From Gluconacetobacter diazotrophicus PA1 5 (GTDB taxonomy: Bacteria; Pseudomonadota; Alphaproteobacteria; Acetobacterales; Acetobacteraceae), in assembly GCF_000021325.1 (NCBI RefSeq), contig NC_011365.1, forward strand, positions 2,756,001 to 2,820,000: DNA of 64,000 nucleotides, given 5' to 3'. The translations under genes were made by a program, and so were the position numbers. The notes beneath the pieces were generated by a model. It saw only the letters and a program-made list of their open reading frames with translations, made no database searches and was not told the origin of the DNA. The stretch's first letter is position 1, and every line of letters starts with the position of its first letter. Positions 32,874-40,834 of the stretch are shown one piece after another.

Positions 32874-34177
32874 TGCTGGCGCTTGCGATCTTTCTGGTCA
32901 CGCTGATCCTCGTCATCTGGCAGCCCCGGCTTCCCGGGCAGCCGAGGGGGCTGGGCATCGGGTGGAGCGCGCTGGGCGGGGCGGGGGTGGCGTGGGCGGC
33001 GGGCGTCATCCACGCGCGGGACATTCCGGTGGTCTGGCATATCGTCTGGAATGCGACCTTCACCTTCATCGCGCTGATCGTCATCTCGCTGCTGCTGGAC
33101 CGGGCCGGGTTCTTCCAGTGGGCGGCGCTTCATATCGCGCGCTGGGGCGGCGGGCGGGGGCGGGTGCTGTTCCCGCTGGTCGTGGGGCTGGGGGCGGCGA
33201 CGGCCGCGATCTTCGCCAATGACGGGGCGGCGCTGCTGCTGACGCCCATCGTCATCGCCATCCTGGCGTCGCTGCGGCTGTCGCACGCGGCATCGCTGGC
33301 CTTCGTGATCGCGACCGGCTTCGTCGCGGACACGACCAGCCTGCCGCTGGTGATTTCCAATCTGGTCAACATCGTCAGCGCCGGCTTCTTCGCCGTGCCG
33401 TTCGACCGCTATGCCGCCGTCATGGTGCCGGTGGACATGGTGTCGCTGGCCGCGACGTTCGGCGTGCTGTGGCTGTATTTTCGCCGGGACATACCGCGAC
33501 ACTATGCCGTCGCGACCCTGCCGGAACCGGCGGGCGCCATTCGCGATCCGATGGTGTTCCGGGCCGCGTTTCCGCTGCTGGCGGCGCTGCTGGTCGCCTA
33601 CTTCGTCACCGCGCCGTTTCATATCCCGGTCTGCGTGGTGGCTGGGCTGGCGGCGCTGGTGCTGCTGGCCCTGGCGGCGGGCGGTCGGGTCATTCCGGTG
33701 CGCGCGGTGCTGTGGGGGGCGCCGTGGCAGATCGTGCTGTTCAGCCTGGGCATGTATCTGGTGGTCTATGGGCTGCGGAATGCCGGCCTGACGGCCCATG
33801 TGGCGGACGCGCTGGTGTGGCTGGGGCACCGGGGCACGATCGTCGCCACCCTCGGGACCGGGGTCCTGGCCGCGCTGCTGTCGTCGGGACTGAACAACAT
33901 GCCCAGCGTGCTGGTCGGTGCGCTGGCGATCCAGCAGGCGCAGGACATCGCGCCGCAGACGCGCGAACTGATGGTCTACGCCAATATCGTCGGCTGCGAC
34001 CTGGGGCCGAAATTCACCCCGATCGGCAGCCTGGCGACCCTGTTATGGCTGCATGTGCTGGCCGGAAAGGGGCTGCGCATCGGCTGGGGGCAGTATATGC
34101 GCGTCGGCCTGGCGATCACCCCGCCGGTCCTGCTGGCCGCGCTGCTGGCGCTGGCGGTGTGGCTGCCCGTGCTGTGA
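32873..34177 (+). CDS. arsB: Arsenite efflux pump ArsB
   Basis: 434 residues with about 12 membrane helices. ArsB/NhaD-type signatures include [35 protein letters not shown] and [19 protein letters not shown]. Extrudes arsenite (or antimonite) at the inner membrane, driven by the proton gradient. It is the ArsB family and not ACR3. The ATG overlaps the arsC stop by one base, so the two are translationally coupled. No arsA is seen, so it probably works alone. Confidence 0.95.
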   Translation: MLALAIFLVTLILVIWQPRLPGQPRGLGIGWSALGGAGVAWAAGVIHARDIPVVWHIVWNATFTFIALIVISLLLDRAGFFQWAALHIARWGGGRGRVLFPLVVGLGAATAAIFANDGAALLLTPIVIAILASLRLSHAASLAFVIATGFVADTTSLPLVISNLVNIVSAGFFAVPFDRYAAVMVPVDMVSLAATFGVLWLYFRRDIPRHYAVATLPEPAGAIRDPMVFRAAFPLLAALLVAYFVTAPFHIPVCVVAGLAALVLLALAAGGRVIPVRAVLWGAPWQIVLFSLGMYLVVYGLRNAGLTAHVADALVWLGHRGTIVATLGTGVLAALLSSGLNNMPSVLVGALAIQQAQDIAPQTRELMVYANIVGCDLGPKFTPIGSLATLLWLHVLAGKGLRIGWGQYMRVGLAITPPVLLAALLALAVWLPVL

Positions 34178-34245
34178 ATGCGGGCCTTGCGTCCCGCCCC
34201 CTCCGCGCCGTATCGGCATGGGATGGGTTTGCGAAGGGGGCGGGC

Positions 34246-34803
34246 ATGGACGGCATGGGTGCGATCGATCCGGGGGGACTGAACGCCGCGCCCGTGCGCT
34301 ACAGTGTCGAGACACGGTGGCTGCACTGGGGATGCGCGGTGCTGATCCTGGCGCAGTTCGTGCTGGGCGAGCTGATGCACCGGGTGCCCCGGTCGCTGCA
34401 TGGCACGCTGGTTTCGTTCCATCTGTCGCTGGGGGTGTTGCTGGCGGCGCTGTTCGTGACCCGGATCGCGTGGCGGGTCACGGGCGGGCGGGCGATCCGC
34501 TTTGCCGCGCGGGGGACGGCCGACCGGGCGGCGCACGCGGTGCATGGCGTGCTGTACGTGGCCGTGGGGGCGGAAATCGCGCTGGGCTATCTGGCCCGCT
34601 GGTCCACCGGCAGGCCGGTGGTGGCGTTCGGCGTGCCGATCGCGTCCCCCTTCGGCGCGTTTTCGCAGGCGTCGCACCGTCTGTTCGGCACGCTGCACGA
34701 CTGGCTGGCCTGGGGGATCATCATCTTGGCGGCCGGCCACGCGGCGGCGGCCGTGTATCACGCGCGGGTCTTGCGAGACGACGTCATGCGCCGCATGTGC
34801 TGA
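34246..34803 (+). CDS. Cytochrome b561 family protein
   Basis: 185 residues with four membrane helices. Heme-ligand histidines appear in TRWLHWGCAVLILAQF, VSFHLSLGVLLAALF, AAHAVHGVLYVAVGA and HDWLAWGIIILAAGHAAAA, the b561 pattern. Transfers electrons across or within the inner membrane, probably between quinol and a periplasmic acceptor. Purine-rich GAAGGGGGC precedes the ATG. The gene follows arsB with a 68-base gap; a role with it is not implied. Confidence 0.88.
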   Translation: MDGMGAIDPGGLNAAPVRYSVETRWLHWGCAVLILAQFVLGELMHRVPRSLHGTLVSFHLSLGVLLAALFVTRIAWRVTGGRAIRFAARGTADRAAHAVHGVLYVAVGAEIALGYLARWSTGRPVVAFGVPIASPFGAFSQASHRLFGTLHDWLAWGIIILAAGHAAAAVYHARVLRDDVMRRMC

Positions 34804-34828
34804 AGATCGGAAAAGGATAGACGGGGAT

Positions 34829-35029
34829 ATGGACGAAAACGGAACCGACCGGACGCGCGCGGTTGCGGTCCGCGCGCTGCGGGTGCTGCCGCTGGCCGGG
34901 CTGCTGCTTCTGGCGGCGTGCGGACCCGATTACGGCGATAGAGGCACGCGGCAGTTCCGTGGCGACGGCTATGGCGATGTCGGCGTCAATACCAAGGGCA
35001 GCTATGGGTATGACGGCGGCGGGTACTAG
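34829..35029 (+). CDS. Small Gly/Tyr-rich lipoprotein, 66 residues
   Basis: Signal peptide with lipobox LLAAC (Cys about 31), then a glycine/tyrosine/aspartate-rich tail (YGDRGTRQFRGDGYGDVG). Predicted outer-membrane lipoprotein. The start has GGATAG upstream. It follows cytochrome b561 closely. No family recognised. Confidence 0.65.
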   Translation: MDENGTDRTRAVAVRALRVLPLAGLLLLAACGPDYGDRGTRQFRGDGYGDVGVNTKGSYGYDGGGY

Positions 35030-35036
35030 GTAACCG

Positions 35037-35056
35037 TCCCCGCCATCGGGTGGGGA
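35037..35056. terminator. Weak stem-loop between convergent genes
   Basis: TCCCC and GGGGA with partial extra pairing surround a short loop between the lipoprotein stop and the HAD stop. No T-run. Confidence 0.3.
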
Positions 35057-35782
35057 TCAGGCCGCCTGCCGCTGGTCCATCAGGGTTTCCAGCAACGGGG
35101 GAAATTCCGACAGGTGGGCGATGCGGAACAGGCCCGGCCATTCCGGCGCCGGCTTGTCGAGCGGCCGCAGCAGGACGCAGGCCATTCCCGCCCGGCGCGC
35201 GGCTTCGACGCCGGCATCGGAATCTTCCAGCACGATGCATTCCTCGGGCGCCACGCCTTCGGCCTGCGCGGCGTGCAGGTAGATGTCCGGGCGCGGCTTG
35301 GGCATGTCCAGGTCACGGCCGGAATGGATACGTTCCTTTTCCAGCACTTCGTCCAGGCCGGTGTTCTGGAACTTGGCGTCCATTTCGGCGCCCGACGAGT
35401 TGGAGCCCACGCGGATGGGCAGGCCGAGCTGGATGACGGATTCCAGCATGGCTTCGGCGCCGTCCACGGTTTCGGCTTCGGTTTTCATCATGTCGACGAT
35501 GCGGTTCTGCATCATCATATCCCAGTCGGCGGGGATCTCGCGGCCGGTCTTCTGGCCGATCAGTTCGCCGATCTTGGTCAGTTCGCCGCCGGTGAAAATG
35601 CGGTGGGCCTGGCTGTCGGACAGGTTCCAGCCGTAGCGCCGGGCCTCCTGCGCCATAAGACTGGTCGACTGGCGCTCGCCATCAATAAGTACGCCGTCAC
35701 AGTCAAATATAACCAGGCTGATCTTTCCGTCCGAGCAGGGGGCGCGGGTAGAATGCGGGGCTGTAAGGGTCTTGGGAGTCAA
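35057..35782 (-). CDS. HAD-superfamily phosphatase/phosphoglucomutase-like (TTG start)
   Basis: 241 residues if started at TTG 35782, which has a near-perfect AGGAGAG five bases upstream; an in-frame ATG at 35824 lacks any ribosome site. HAD motif I is VIFDCDGVLIDGE, motif II SNSSG, motif III MPKPRPDIY and motif IV VLEDSDAGVEAARRAGM, all intact. The cap is helical, as in beta-phosphoglucomutase/GS1-type members. It likely dephosphorylates a small metabolite. Convergent with the lipoprotein gene; an AT-rich promoter-like zone lies at about 35800-35870. Confidence 0.9.
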   Translation of the reverse strand: MTPKTLTAPHSTRAPCSDGKISLVIFDCDGVLIDGERQSTSLMAQEARRYGWNLSDSQAHRIFTGGELTKIGELIGQKTGREIPADWDMMMQNRIVDMMKTEAETVDGAEAMLESVIQLGLPIRVGSNSSGAEMDAKFQNTGLDEVLEKERIHSGRDLDMPKPRPDIYLHAAQAEGVAPEECIVLEDSDAGVEAARRAGMACVLLRPLDKPAPEWPGLFRIAHLSEFPPLLETLMDQRQAA

Positions 35783-35930
35783 TGCTACTCTCCTATAATC
35801 AAAGGCATTTGGAGGCGAATTCATAATATATTTTATTGATCAAAAGATATTTTGTGGGGGTGGTCATTTCAAGTCTTGAATTGTGGCTAATTTGTCGCTA
35901 TGAAGGGAACATCGCCCTAATTTCAGATGA

Positions 35931-37160
35931 TCAGGTCCGGACCAGTCCCGGCAGGGGCGGGACATCGGCGCTGTCGGGGAAGATGCGGGGCAGGGTCGAG
36001 GAGGGCAGGCCCAGATGGTCGCGCAGCACGCCCTTGGCCACCGCGCGCAGGTCGGTGGTGGGGGCGAGGTCGCGGTTTTCGAACAATTGCCCGGCGGCCA
36101 GGCCGGGCCAGGTGCCGGCGACGCGCCCGCCCGCGACGGCGCCGCCGGCCAGCAGGGCCACCGTGGCGGTACCATGGTCGGTGCCGCCGGTGCCGTTGAC
36201 GCGCACCGTGCGGCCGAATTCCGTCATCACCAGCACGACGCTGCGGGGCCAGGCCGTGCCCAGCCCGTCGCGCAGCGCGCCCAGCCCGGCGTCCAGCCGC
36301 GCCAGCGGGCCGGCCAGCCGCCCGACCTGCGCGGCATGGGTGTCCCATCCCCCGACCTCCAGCGCCGCGACGCGGGGGCCGTCCGGGGCGGCCAGCAGGG
36401 TGCCGGCGGTGCGGCACAGGGTAACGAACGCATCCGGGCGGCGGGGGGCCGCCGGGGCGGGAGATGGGCCGGTATTCATCTCCATTCCACGAGTTTTCAG
36501 TTCATGGGCCGAATAGGCGTCCGCCCGCAGGCCGGCGCGCAGGGCCGGCCCCAGCAGCGGGTCGGGGGCGTTCAGCGCCGCGATCCGGGCCAGCAGGTCG
36601 GGGTCGGGGCCGGCGCCCCCGTGCGGGTTGTAGCTGCCGATCGGGGCCGGCCCGCGCAGCAGCAGCGGGGCGGACAGGCCGACCGACAGGCCGGCGCCGT
36701 CGGGGCCGTGCGGGGCGGGGGCCATCGCGCCCACCGCCCGGTTCAGCCATCCGCTGGTCAGCCGGGTGTCGGCGCCGCTTTCCATGTAGTCCTGGGCTTC
36801 GAAATGCGACCGGCTGCGGTAATGGCCGGCCACGGCGTGGATCGGCAGCAGCGCGCCCTGGGCATAGAGCGCGTGCAGCGTCGCCAGGGCCGGATGCAGG
36901 CCGTAGAAGCCGCCCAGGTCCAGCAGGCCGCCCGGCCGTCCGGGCTCGGGCGGCAGCAGGCGCGCGCGCCAGGCCGCCAGGGCGGCGTCGCCGTACGGGA
37001 CGACGGCCGCCATGCCGTCCAGCGCCCCGCGCAGGATGACGACGACCAGCCGCCCGTCGCGGCGGGCCGGAATTACGGGGCGGGCCAGCGCCAGGGACGA
37101 CGATTCCAGCATCCAGCTGCTCGCGAGGCCCAGCAGGGCGGTCCGGCGCGGAATCAGCAT
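35931..37160 (-). CDS. DUF1501 protein with Tat-like signal
   Basis: 409 residues starting RRTALLGLASSW, a twin-arginine-type export signal. DUF1501 signatures include LRGALDGMAAVVPYGD near the start, GWDTHAAQVGRLAGPLARLD and VLVMTEFGRTVRVNGTGGTD, the latter with the characteristic EFGR and TDHG pattern (alkaline-phosphatase-like fold). Function unknown. DUF1501 genes nearly always pair with DUF1800, which lies immediately upstream on the same strand, but that partner is frameshifted here. Confidence 0.88.
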   Translation of the reverse strand: MLIPRRTALLGLASSWMLESSSLALARPVIPARRDGRLVVVILRGALDGMAAVVPYGDAALAAWRARLLPPEPGRPGGLLDLGGFYGLHPALATLHALYAQGALLPIHAVAGHYRSRSHFEAQDYMESGADTRLTSGWLNRAVGAMAPAPHGPDGAGLSVGLSAPLLLRGPAPIGSYNPHGGAGPDPDLLARIAALNAPDPLLGPALRAGLRADAYSAHELKTRGMEMNTGPSPAPAAPRRPDAFVTLCRTAGTLLAAPDGPRVAALEVGGWDTHAAQVGRLAGPLARLDAGLGALRDGLGTAWPRSVVLVMTEFGRTVRVNGTGGTDHGTATVALLAGGAVAGGRVAGTWPGLAAGQLFENRDLAPTTDLRAVAKGVLRDHLGLPSSTLPRIFPDSADVPPLPGLVRT

Positions 37161-37161
37161 G

Positions 37162-38521
37162 TCAGAGCCTCTGGAATTCTGGGGCGGTGAACAGCAGCGT
37201 CAGGGCGTCGCGGCGCGAGGCCGCGTGCGACAGCGCCGCCAGCGTGGCCGGGCGCAGGACCGGGCCCAGGCTGGCATGCGCGATATCCAGCGGGTCGGCC
37301 CCCGCCGCGATGTCCCGCCCCGCCAAGCCATAGGCCCAGTCGGCGCGGGCGATCATGTCGGACGGGGCCGACCAGTCCGCCGCGCGGTCGGACCAGCCGT
37401 TGGGCAGCGGGGCGTTCCAGAGCGGCTGGCCCAGTTGCGCCATCGCGCCCATCAGCAGCCGCGCGGGGGAGCGGTGCGGGTCGTCGGTGGGGGGTGGGTC
37501 GAGCGCGCGCAGCGCCGCCAGCGCGTATTGCCACGGCATGCGCAGTTTGGTGCCGGCGTGCCCGGCCCCGGTGCGCCAGGATTCGGTATGCCACGCTTCG
37601 GGCCGGGCGACGACCGCCACTGCGGCAGCGCCCAGGTCGCCGCCGCTGTCGCGCAGGGCGGCGGCGATGGCCTGGATGGCGGCGGGCGGGGGTGTGTCGG
37701 CGATGAAATGGGTCGCCAGCCGCACGGCCAGGTGGCGGTACGTTGCGGGGTGGTCCGCCAGCCAGCGCAGGGCCTGGATGCCGCCTTCCTCGCCCGGGGG
37801 GGAAGATCCGGCCCATCACCTGCTTGTCACCCGGCTGGTGGGCTGCGGCGCGGAAGGCGAAGCCGGGCGGGTCGGCGCGCAAATCCACCGTCCAGCCGGT
37901 CAGGATGGCGGCGAAGGCGGTGACGTCCTGCTGGGTGTAGCCGGCGGCGGGCGACAGGGTGTGCAGTTCCAGGCATTCGCGGGCCAGGTTCTCGTTCAGG
38001 CCGCGCGCCTGGCCGTGGCGGCGGGCGGCCTGGGCGGCCGGGCTGTCGGGGCCGATCGAGGAGGCGTTGTCCAGATACATGAGCATGGCCGGGTGGCGCA
38101 TCACCGCCAGCAGCATGTCGGAAAACCGGCCGGTGACGTGGGGGCGGATGGCCTCGCGCACATAGGGGCCGATGGTGGCGCGGGTGCCGCCCTGGCGCAG
38201 GCTGACGGTGAAATGGTTGGCCCAGAACCAGACCAGGCGCTCGCGGAACGGCTGGTCGCTGGCCAGTGCCTGGGCCGTCTGGGCCATGGCGTCGGCTTGG
38301 AACAGCGGGCCGACCAGCGGGTCGCCCTGCAGTTTCATCCGCCGCTGGTCGCGCAGGCGGCGCAGGCCCTCGGCGCTGTCGGGCAGGTCCGGGGGAAAGC
38401 GCGCGCCGTCCGCTGCCGCGACCTGCGCCCGCAGCCAGCCCTCGGGGTCCGCCGGCAGGGGGGCCTGTCCGCGCCGGCCCAGCCCGAAGCGGATCGTGGC
38501 CTGCATTGCCCGTGTCTGCAT
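37162..38521 (-). pseudogene. DUF1800 gene broken by a one-base frameshift in a 7-base homopolymer
   Basis: The 5' part (38521 to about 37800) reads as DUF1800: RDQRRMKLQGDPLVGPLFQ, RERLVWFWANHFTVS, ARECLELHTLSPAAGYTQQD and AILTGWTVDL. At a run of seven G (37796-37802) the frame shifts; removing one base makes GRIFPPGEEGGIQALRW continuous with the downstream frame, which continues RLATHFIADTPPP to APEFQRL at 37162. Total about 453 residues when repaired. Sequencing error, phase variation or true loss cannot be told apart here. It ends two bases before the DUF1501 start. Confidence 0.85.
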
Positions 38522-38585
38522 CGTCGTTCCCCGTCGATGTGCGGATAGTCGATGTCGCGGGTATGGGAGCGGTTTTTCGGCCGGA

Positions 38586-38597
38586 CGTCACGTGACG
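38586..38597. promoter_or_regulatory. Palindrome upstream of the DUF1800-DUF1501 genes
   Basis: CGTCACGTGACG is a perfect 12-bp palindrome 65 bases before the DUF1800 start, between divergently placed 3' and 5' ends. A GTGTCG / CGACAC pair lies 15 bases on. Candidate operator only. Confidence 0.35.
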
Positions 38598-38638
38598 ATT
38601 GCGGTGTGTCGACGTGCCGACACGACCCTGGCAGCCAT

Positions 38639-39061
38639 TCAGTCGTCGAAGCGGCCGCTGCGGCCCCGTTTGATGCCGGCGCGGTGGGCCTTGCCGTCCA
38701 GGCGGCGCTGGTGGGCGGCGCGGCCGGGGCGGGTGGCGACGCGGAAGGCGGGGCGGTGGGCGGCTTGGCGGATCAGGTCGGCCAGGCGCTCGATCGCGTC
38801 CTCGCGGTTGCGCTGCTGGGTGCGGAAGCGGCGGGCGGTGATGACGATCACGCCCTCGCGCGTCGCGCGGCTGCCGGCCAGGTCCAGCAGCCGCGCGCGG
38901 ATGCGGTCGGGCAGCGAGGGCGAGCGCGCGGCGTCGAACCGCAGTTGCGCCGCCGTCGCGACCTTGTTGACGTTCTGCCCGCCCGGACCGGAGGCCAGGA
39001 TATAGCTGACCTCCAGTTCCGATTCAGGAAGCGAGAGGGTGGGCAGGATCAGGATCGGCAT
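38639..39061 (-). CDS. arfB: Alternative ribosome-rescue factor ArfB (peptidyl-tRNA hydrolase)
   Basis: 140 residues. The release-factor catalytic motif GGQ is at 27-29 in SGPGGQNVNKVATA. The C-terminal tail, beyond about residue 105, is strongly basic (ATRPGRAAHQRRLDGKAHRAGIKRG split over positions 108-132), as needed to enter the empty mRNA channel of stalled ribosomes. Length and layout match ArfB/YaeJ. Separate from the DUF pair by 117 bases. Confidence 0.93.
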   Translation of the reverse strand: MPILILPTLSLPESELEVSYILASGPGGQNVNKVATAAQLRFDAARSPSLPDRIRARLLDLAGSRATREGVIVITARRFRTQQRNREDAIERLADLIRQAAHRPAFRVATRPGRAAHQRRLDGKAHRAGIKRGRSGRFDD

Positions 39062-39097
39062 CGTTCCGTGCGGTCGTGCTCAGGATGGATCGACGGT

Positions 39098-39262
39098 TCA
39101 GCGGTGATAGTCGCCGCGCCAGCCGCCGCGCTCGTCATACCATCCGTAATGGCCGCCGTAATAGCCGCGGTGCCAGCCCCGATAGGGCGGGCGGTCGTAG
39201 AAGCAGCCGGCGAGGGCCAGCATCGCCAGCAGCGCGCAGGTGGATCGGATCGTCGTGGTCAT
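39098..39262 (-). CDS. Small Tyr/Gly/Arg-rich lipoprotein, 54 residues
   Basis: Starts at the ATG 39262 with AAGGAT eight bases upstream; another ATG at 39271 is less well placed. Signal with lipobox LAGC, then a tail packed with Tyr, Gly, His and Arg (YRGWHRGYYGGHYGWYDERG). Probably an outer-membrane lipoprotein. Last chromosomal gene before the prophage. Confidence 0.6.
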   Translation of the reverse strand: MTTTIRSTCALLAMLALAGCFYDRPPYRGWHRGYYGGHYGWYDERGGWRGDYHR

Positions 39263-39353
39263 GGTTGGCATCCTTATCGGTTTCCTATCGGGCCACGCGG
39301 GCCCGCACGGTGTCACGTCGCGTACGATCGTGGCCGGCGTGTGGCCGGGCCGG

Positions 39354-40187
39354 TCACTTCCAGACCCACTTGCCCACCACACGCCCATTGATATGGACCT
39401 CGTCCAGCGCGCGGGTATAGGTCGGATAGCCGGGATTGATGCTCATGATCTGCACGCTGACCGGGTCTTCGGACCCGTAGACGATTTCCAGCCGTTTCAG
39501 CACCAGACCGAACCCGTCCCACAGCACGTAGACCCCGGGGGGCGAAGGGGTGCGGTGCGCGGTATCGACCAGCACGCGCTCGCCGGCCTGGTAGTCGGGT
39601 TCCATGCTGTCACCCGCGACGCGCAGCACCACCAGGGCCTCGGGACTGTCGGTGAAGGCGCCCAGGAAGCGGCGGGGCAGGAACCAGTGATCGACCGGCT
39701 GGGGCCCGTCCTCGACCGCCATGTTCGAGGGCAGGGCGCCGGGGCCGGCCTGGGGCGCCACGTTGTATTCGGGAATGCGGAACTGGCCCTCCATCATCGG
39801 CCCGTCGCGCCGTGCCGTCAGCGGGGGCGGGCGGCCCGCCCCCAGCGGGGGGACCTGCGGCGCGGGGCCCAGCGGGGCGCGCGGGGCGGCGAAGCGCGGG
39901 CGGGGCGGGGCCTCGGCGGCGTCCTCGGGCGCGGGGGGAAGGGTGGCGGGGTCCAGCGGTTCCCAGTTCGGGTCCATGTCGTCGCGGAAGACGTTCGGGC
40001 TGACCGCGAAGCGGCGGGCCAGGGCGTCGCGTACGTCCTCGGGCAGCTTCTGGGGCGTACCCTTGTGGATATATTGCTGCAGGTAGGCGTGATTGCGGCC
40101 GAGGGCCAGGGATTCCGCCTTCAGGTTGCTCTGGGCCCCGGCGATCAGCCTGAGCAGGGCGTAGCGGGAGGGGGTCAGAATGGACAT
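39354..40187 (-). CDS. Phage CI-like repressor (S24 peptidase domain)
   Basis: 277 residues from the ATG at 40187. N-terminal DNA-binding part (about 1-75; LTPSRYALLRLIAGAQSNLK then LALGRNHAYLQQYIHKG) with a long Pro/Ala linker, then the LexA/CI self-cleaving domain: VVLRVAGDSMEPDYQAGE with the catalytic Ser, and FGLVLKRLEIV with the Lys. Controls lysogeny and would be inactivated after RecA-linked damage signalling. Divergent from the plus-strand regulators; the 90-base gap holds the operator array. Confidence 0.9.
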   Translation of the reverse strand: MSILTPSRYALLRLIAGAQSNLKAESLALGRNHAYLQQYIHKGTPQKLPEDVRDALARRFAVSPNVFRDDMDPNWEPLDPATLPPAPEDAAEAPPRPRFAAPRAPLGPAPQVPPLGAGRPPPLTARRDGPMMEGQFRIPEYNVAPQAGPGALPSNMAVEDGPQPVDHWFLPRRFLGAFTDSPEALVVLRVAGDSMEPDYQAGERVLVDTAHRTPSPPGVYVLWDGFGLVLKRLEIVYGSEDPVSVQIMSINPGYPTYTRALDEVHINGRVVGKWVWK

Positions 40188-40190
40188 GAC

Positions 40191-40297
40191 CCTATTATGC
40201 CGAGCGGAATAGGGAATTCCCAATAGGTTTTTGCCTCTTGATCGGCAGGAATCTTCCTATTATTGTCCTATCCATGCGGACCTATCTTGTTTCCTAT
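40191..40297. promoter_or_regulatory. Operator array of the prophage repressor
   Basis: CCTATT half-sites or their complement occur at 40191, 40208 (AATAGG), 40222 (AATAGG) and 40256, with shorter CCTAT forms at 40267, 40281 and 40293. CCTATT-N11-AATAGG (40191-40213) is the clearest palindrome. They fill the gap between the repressor and the rightward genes, as expected for OR/OL-like sites. Confidence 0.65.
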
Positions 40298-40558
40298 CGG
40301 TGTGACCCCCTGCTGCGCGCCATCGAGGCGTTCCTGGGGGAGAGCGGCCTGTCGGCCACGTCCTTCGGCATGCGGGCGATGAACGACCCCCGCTTCGTCC
40401 ATGAAATGCGGGCGGGGCGGGAGGTGCGGCGGGCCACGCGGGCGCGGGTGGCGGCCTATATCCGCGCCGCCCGGACCGGGGAGAGCGGGGCCCCGGAAGG
40501 ACGGGCCACGGAAGGACGGGCCGGTCCGCCCAACAGGGTGATCGGGGGGCGGTCATGA
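40274..40558 (+). CDS. Small phage regulator with helix-turn-helix-like segment
   Basis: 94 residues from the ATG at 40274. LRAIEAFLGESGLSATSFGMRAMNDPRFVHEMRAGREVRR matches a recurring alphaproteobacterial/phage helix-turn-helix pattern in two stretches (positions about 15-54), followed by a Gly/Arg-rich tail. Opposite to the repressor, so it takes the Cro-like position. The stop overlaps the next ATG (ATGA). Confidence 0.7.
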   Translation: MRTYLVSYRCDPLLRAIEAFLGESGLSATSFGMRAMNDPRFVHEMRAGREVRRATRARVAAYIRAARTGESGAPEGRATEGRAGPPNRVIGGRS

Positions 40559-40830
40559 GGCCATCGAAATATGACTGGAAGCGGCTGGACCCGCGGGTGG
40601 ACGCCATGCTGGCGGAGGGGATGCGGGTGACGCAGGTGGCGCAGGCGCTGGAGATGCGGGTGCAGACCGTCCGCGACCGGCTGAGCTATCGTCGCCGCCG
40701 GCCGCCGCAGGATGCGCCGAAGCCGGCCCCGCCGCCGCTGATCGACCGGTCGTGCCTGAATTGCGGCGCCGGGTTCAGCGTGCGCTCGCCGTTCCTGCGG
40801 CTGTGTCCGACATGTCGTGCGGAATGTTGA
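40555..40830 (+). CDS. Small phage protein: helix-turn-helix plus zinc ribbon
   Basis: 91 residues. A short DNA-binding-like region (VDAMLAEGMRVTQVAQALEM) is followed by a four-cysteine zinc knuckle CLNCGAGF ... CPTC. The overlap with the previous gene and the four-base gap to the primase indicate one early operon. Function unknown; presumably DNA-binding. Confidence 0.7.
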   Translation: MRPSKYDWKRLDPRVDAMLAEGMRVTQVAQALEMRVQTVRDRLSYRRRRPPQDAPKPAPPPLIDRSCLNCGAGFSVRSPFLRLCPTCRAEC

Positions 40831-40834
40831 GGCG

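Noticed and set aside
39263-39353. Left attachment site or integrase of the prophage
   Set aside because: No tRNA, integrase or visible direct repeat here; the integration end is probably outside the window.
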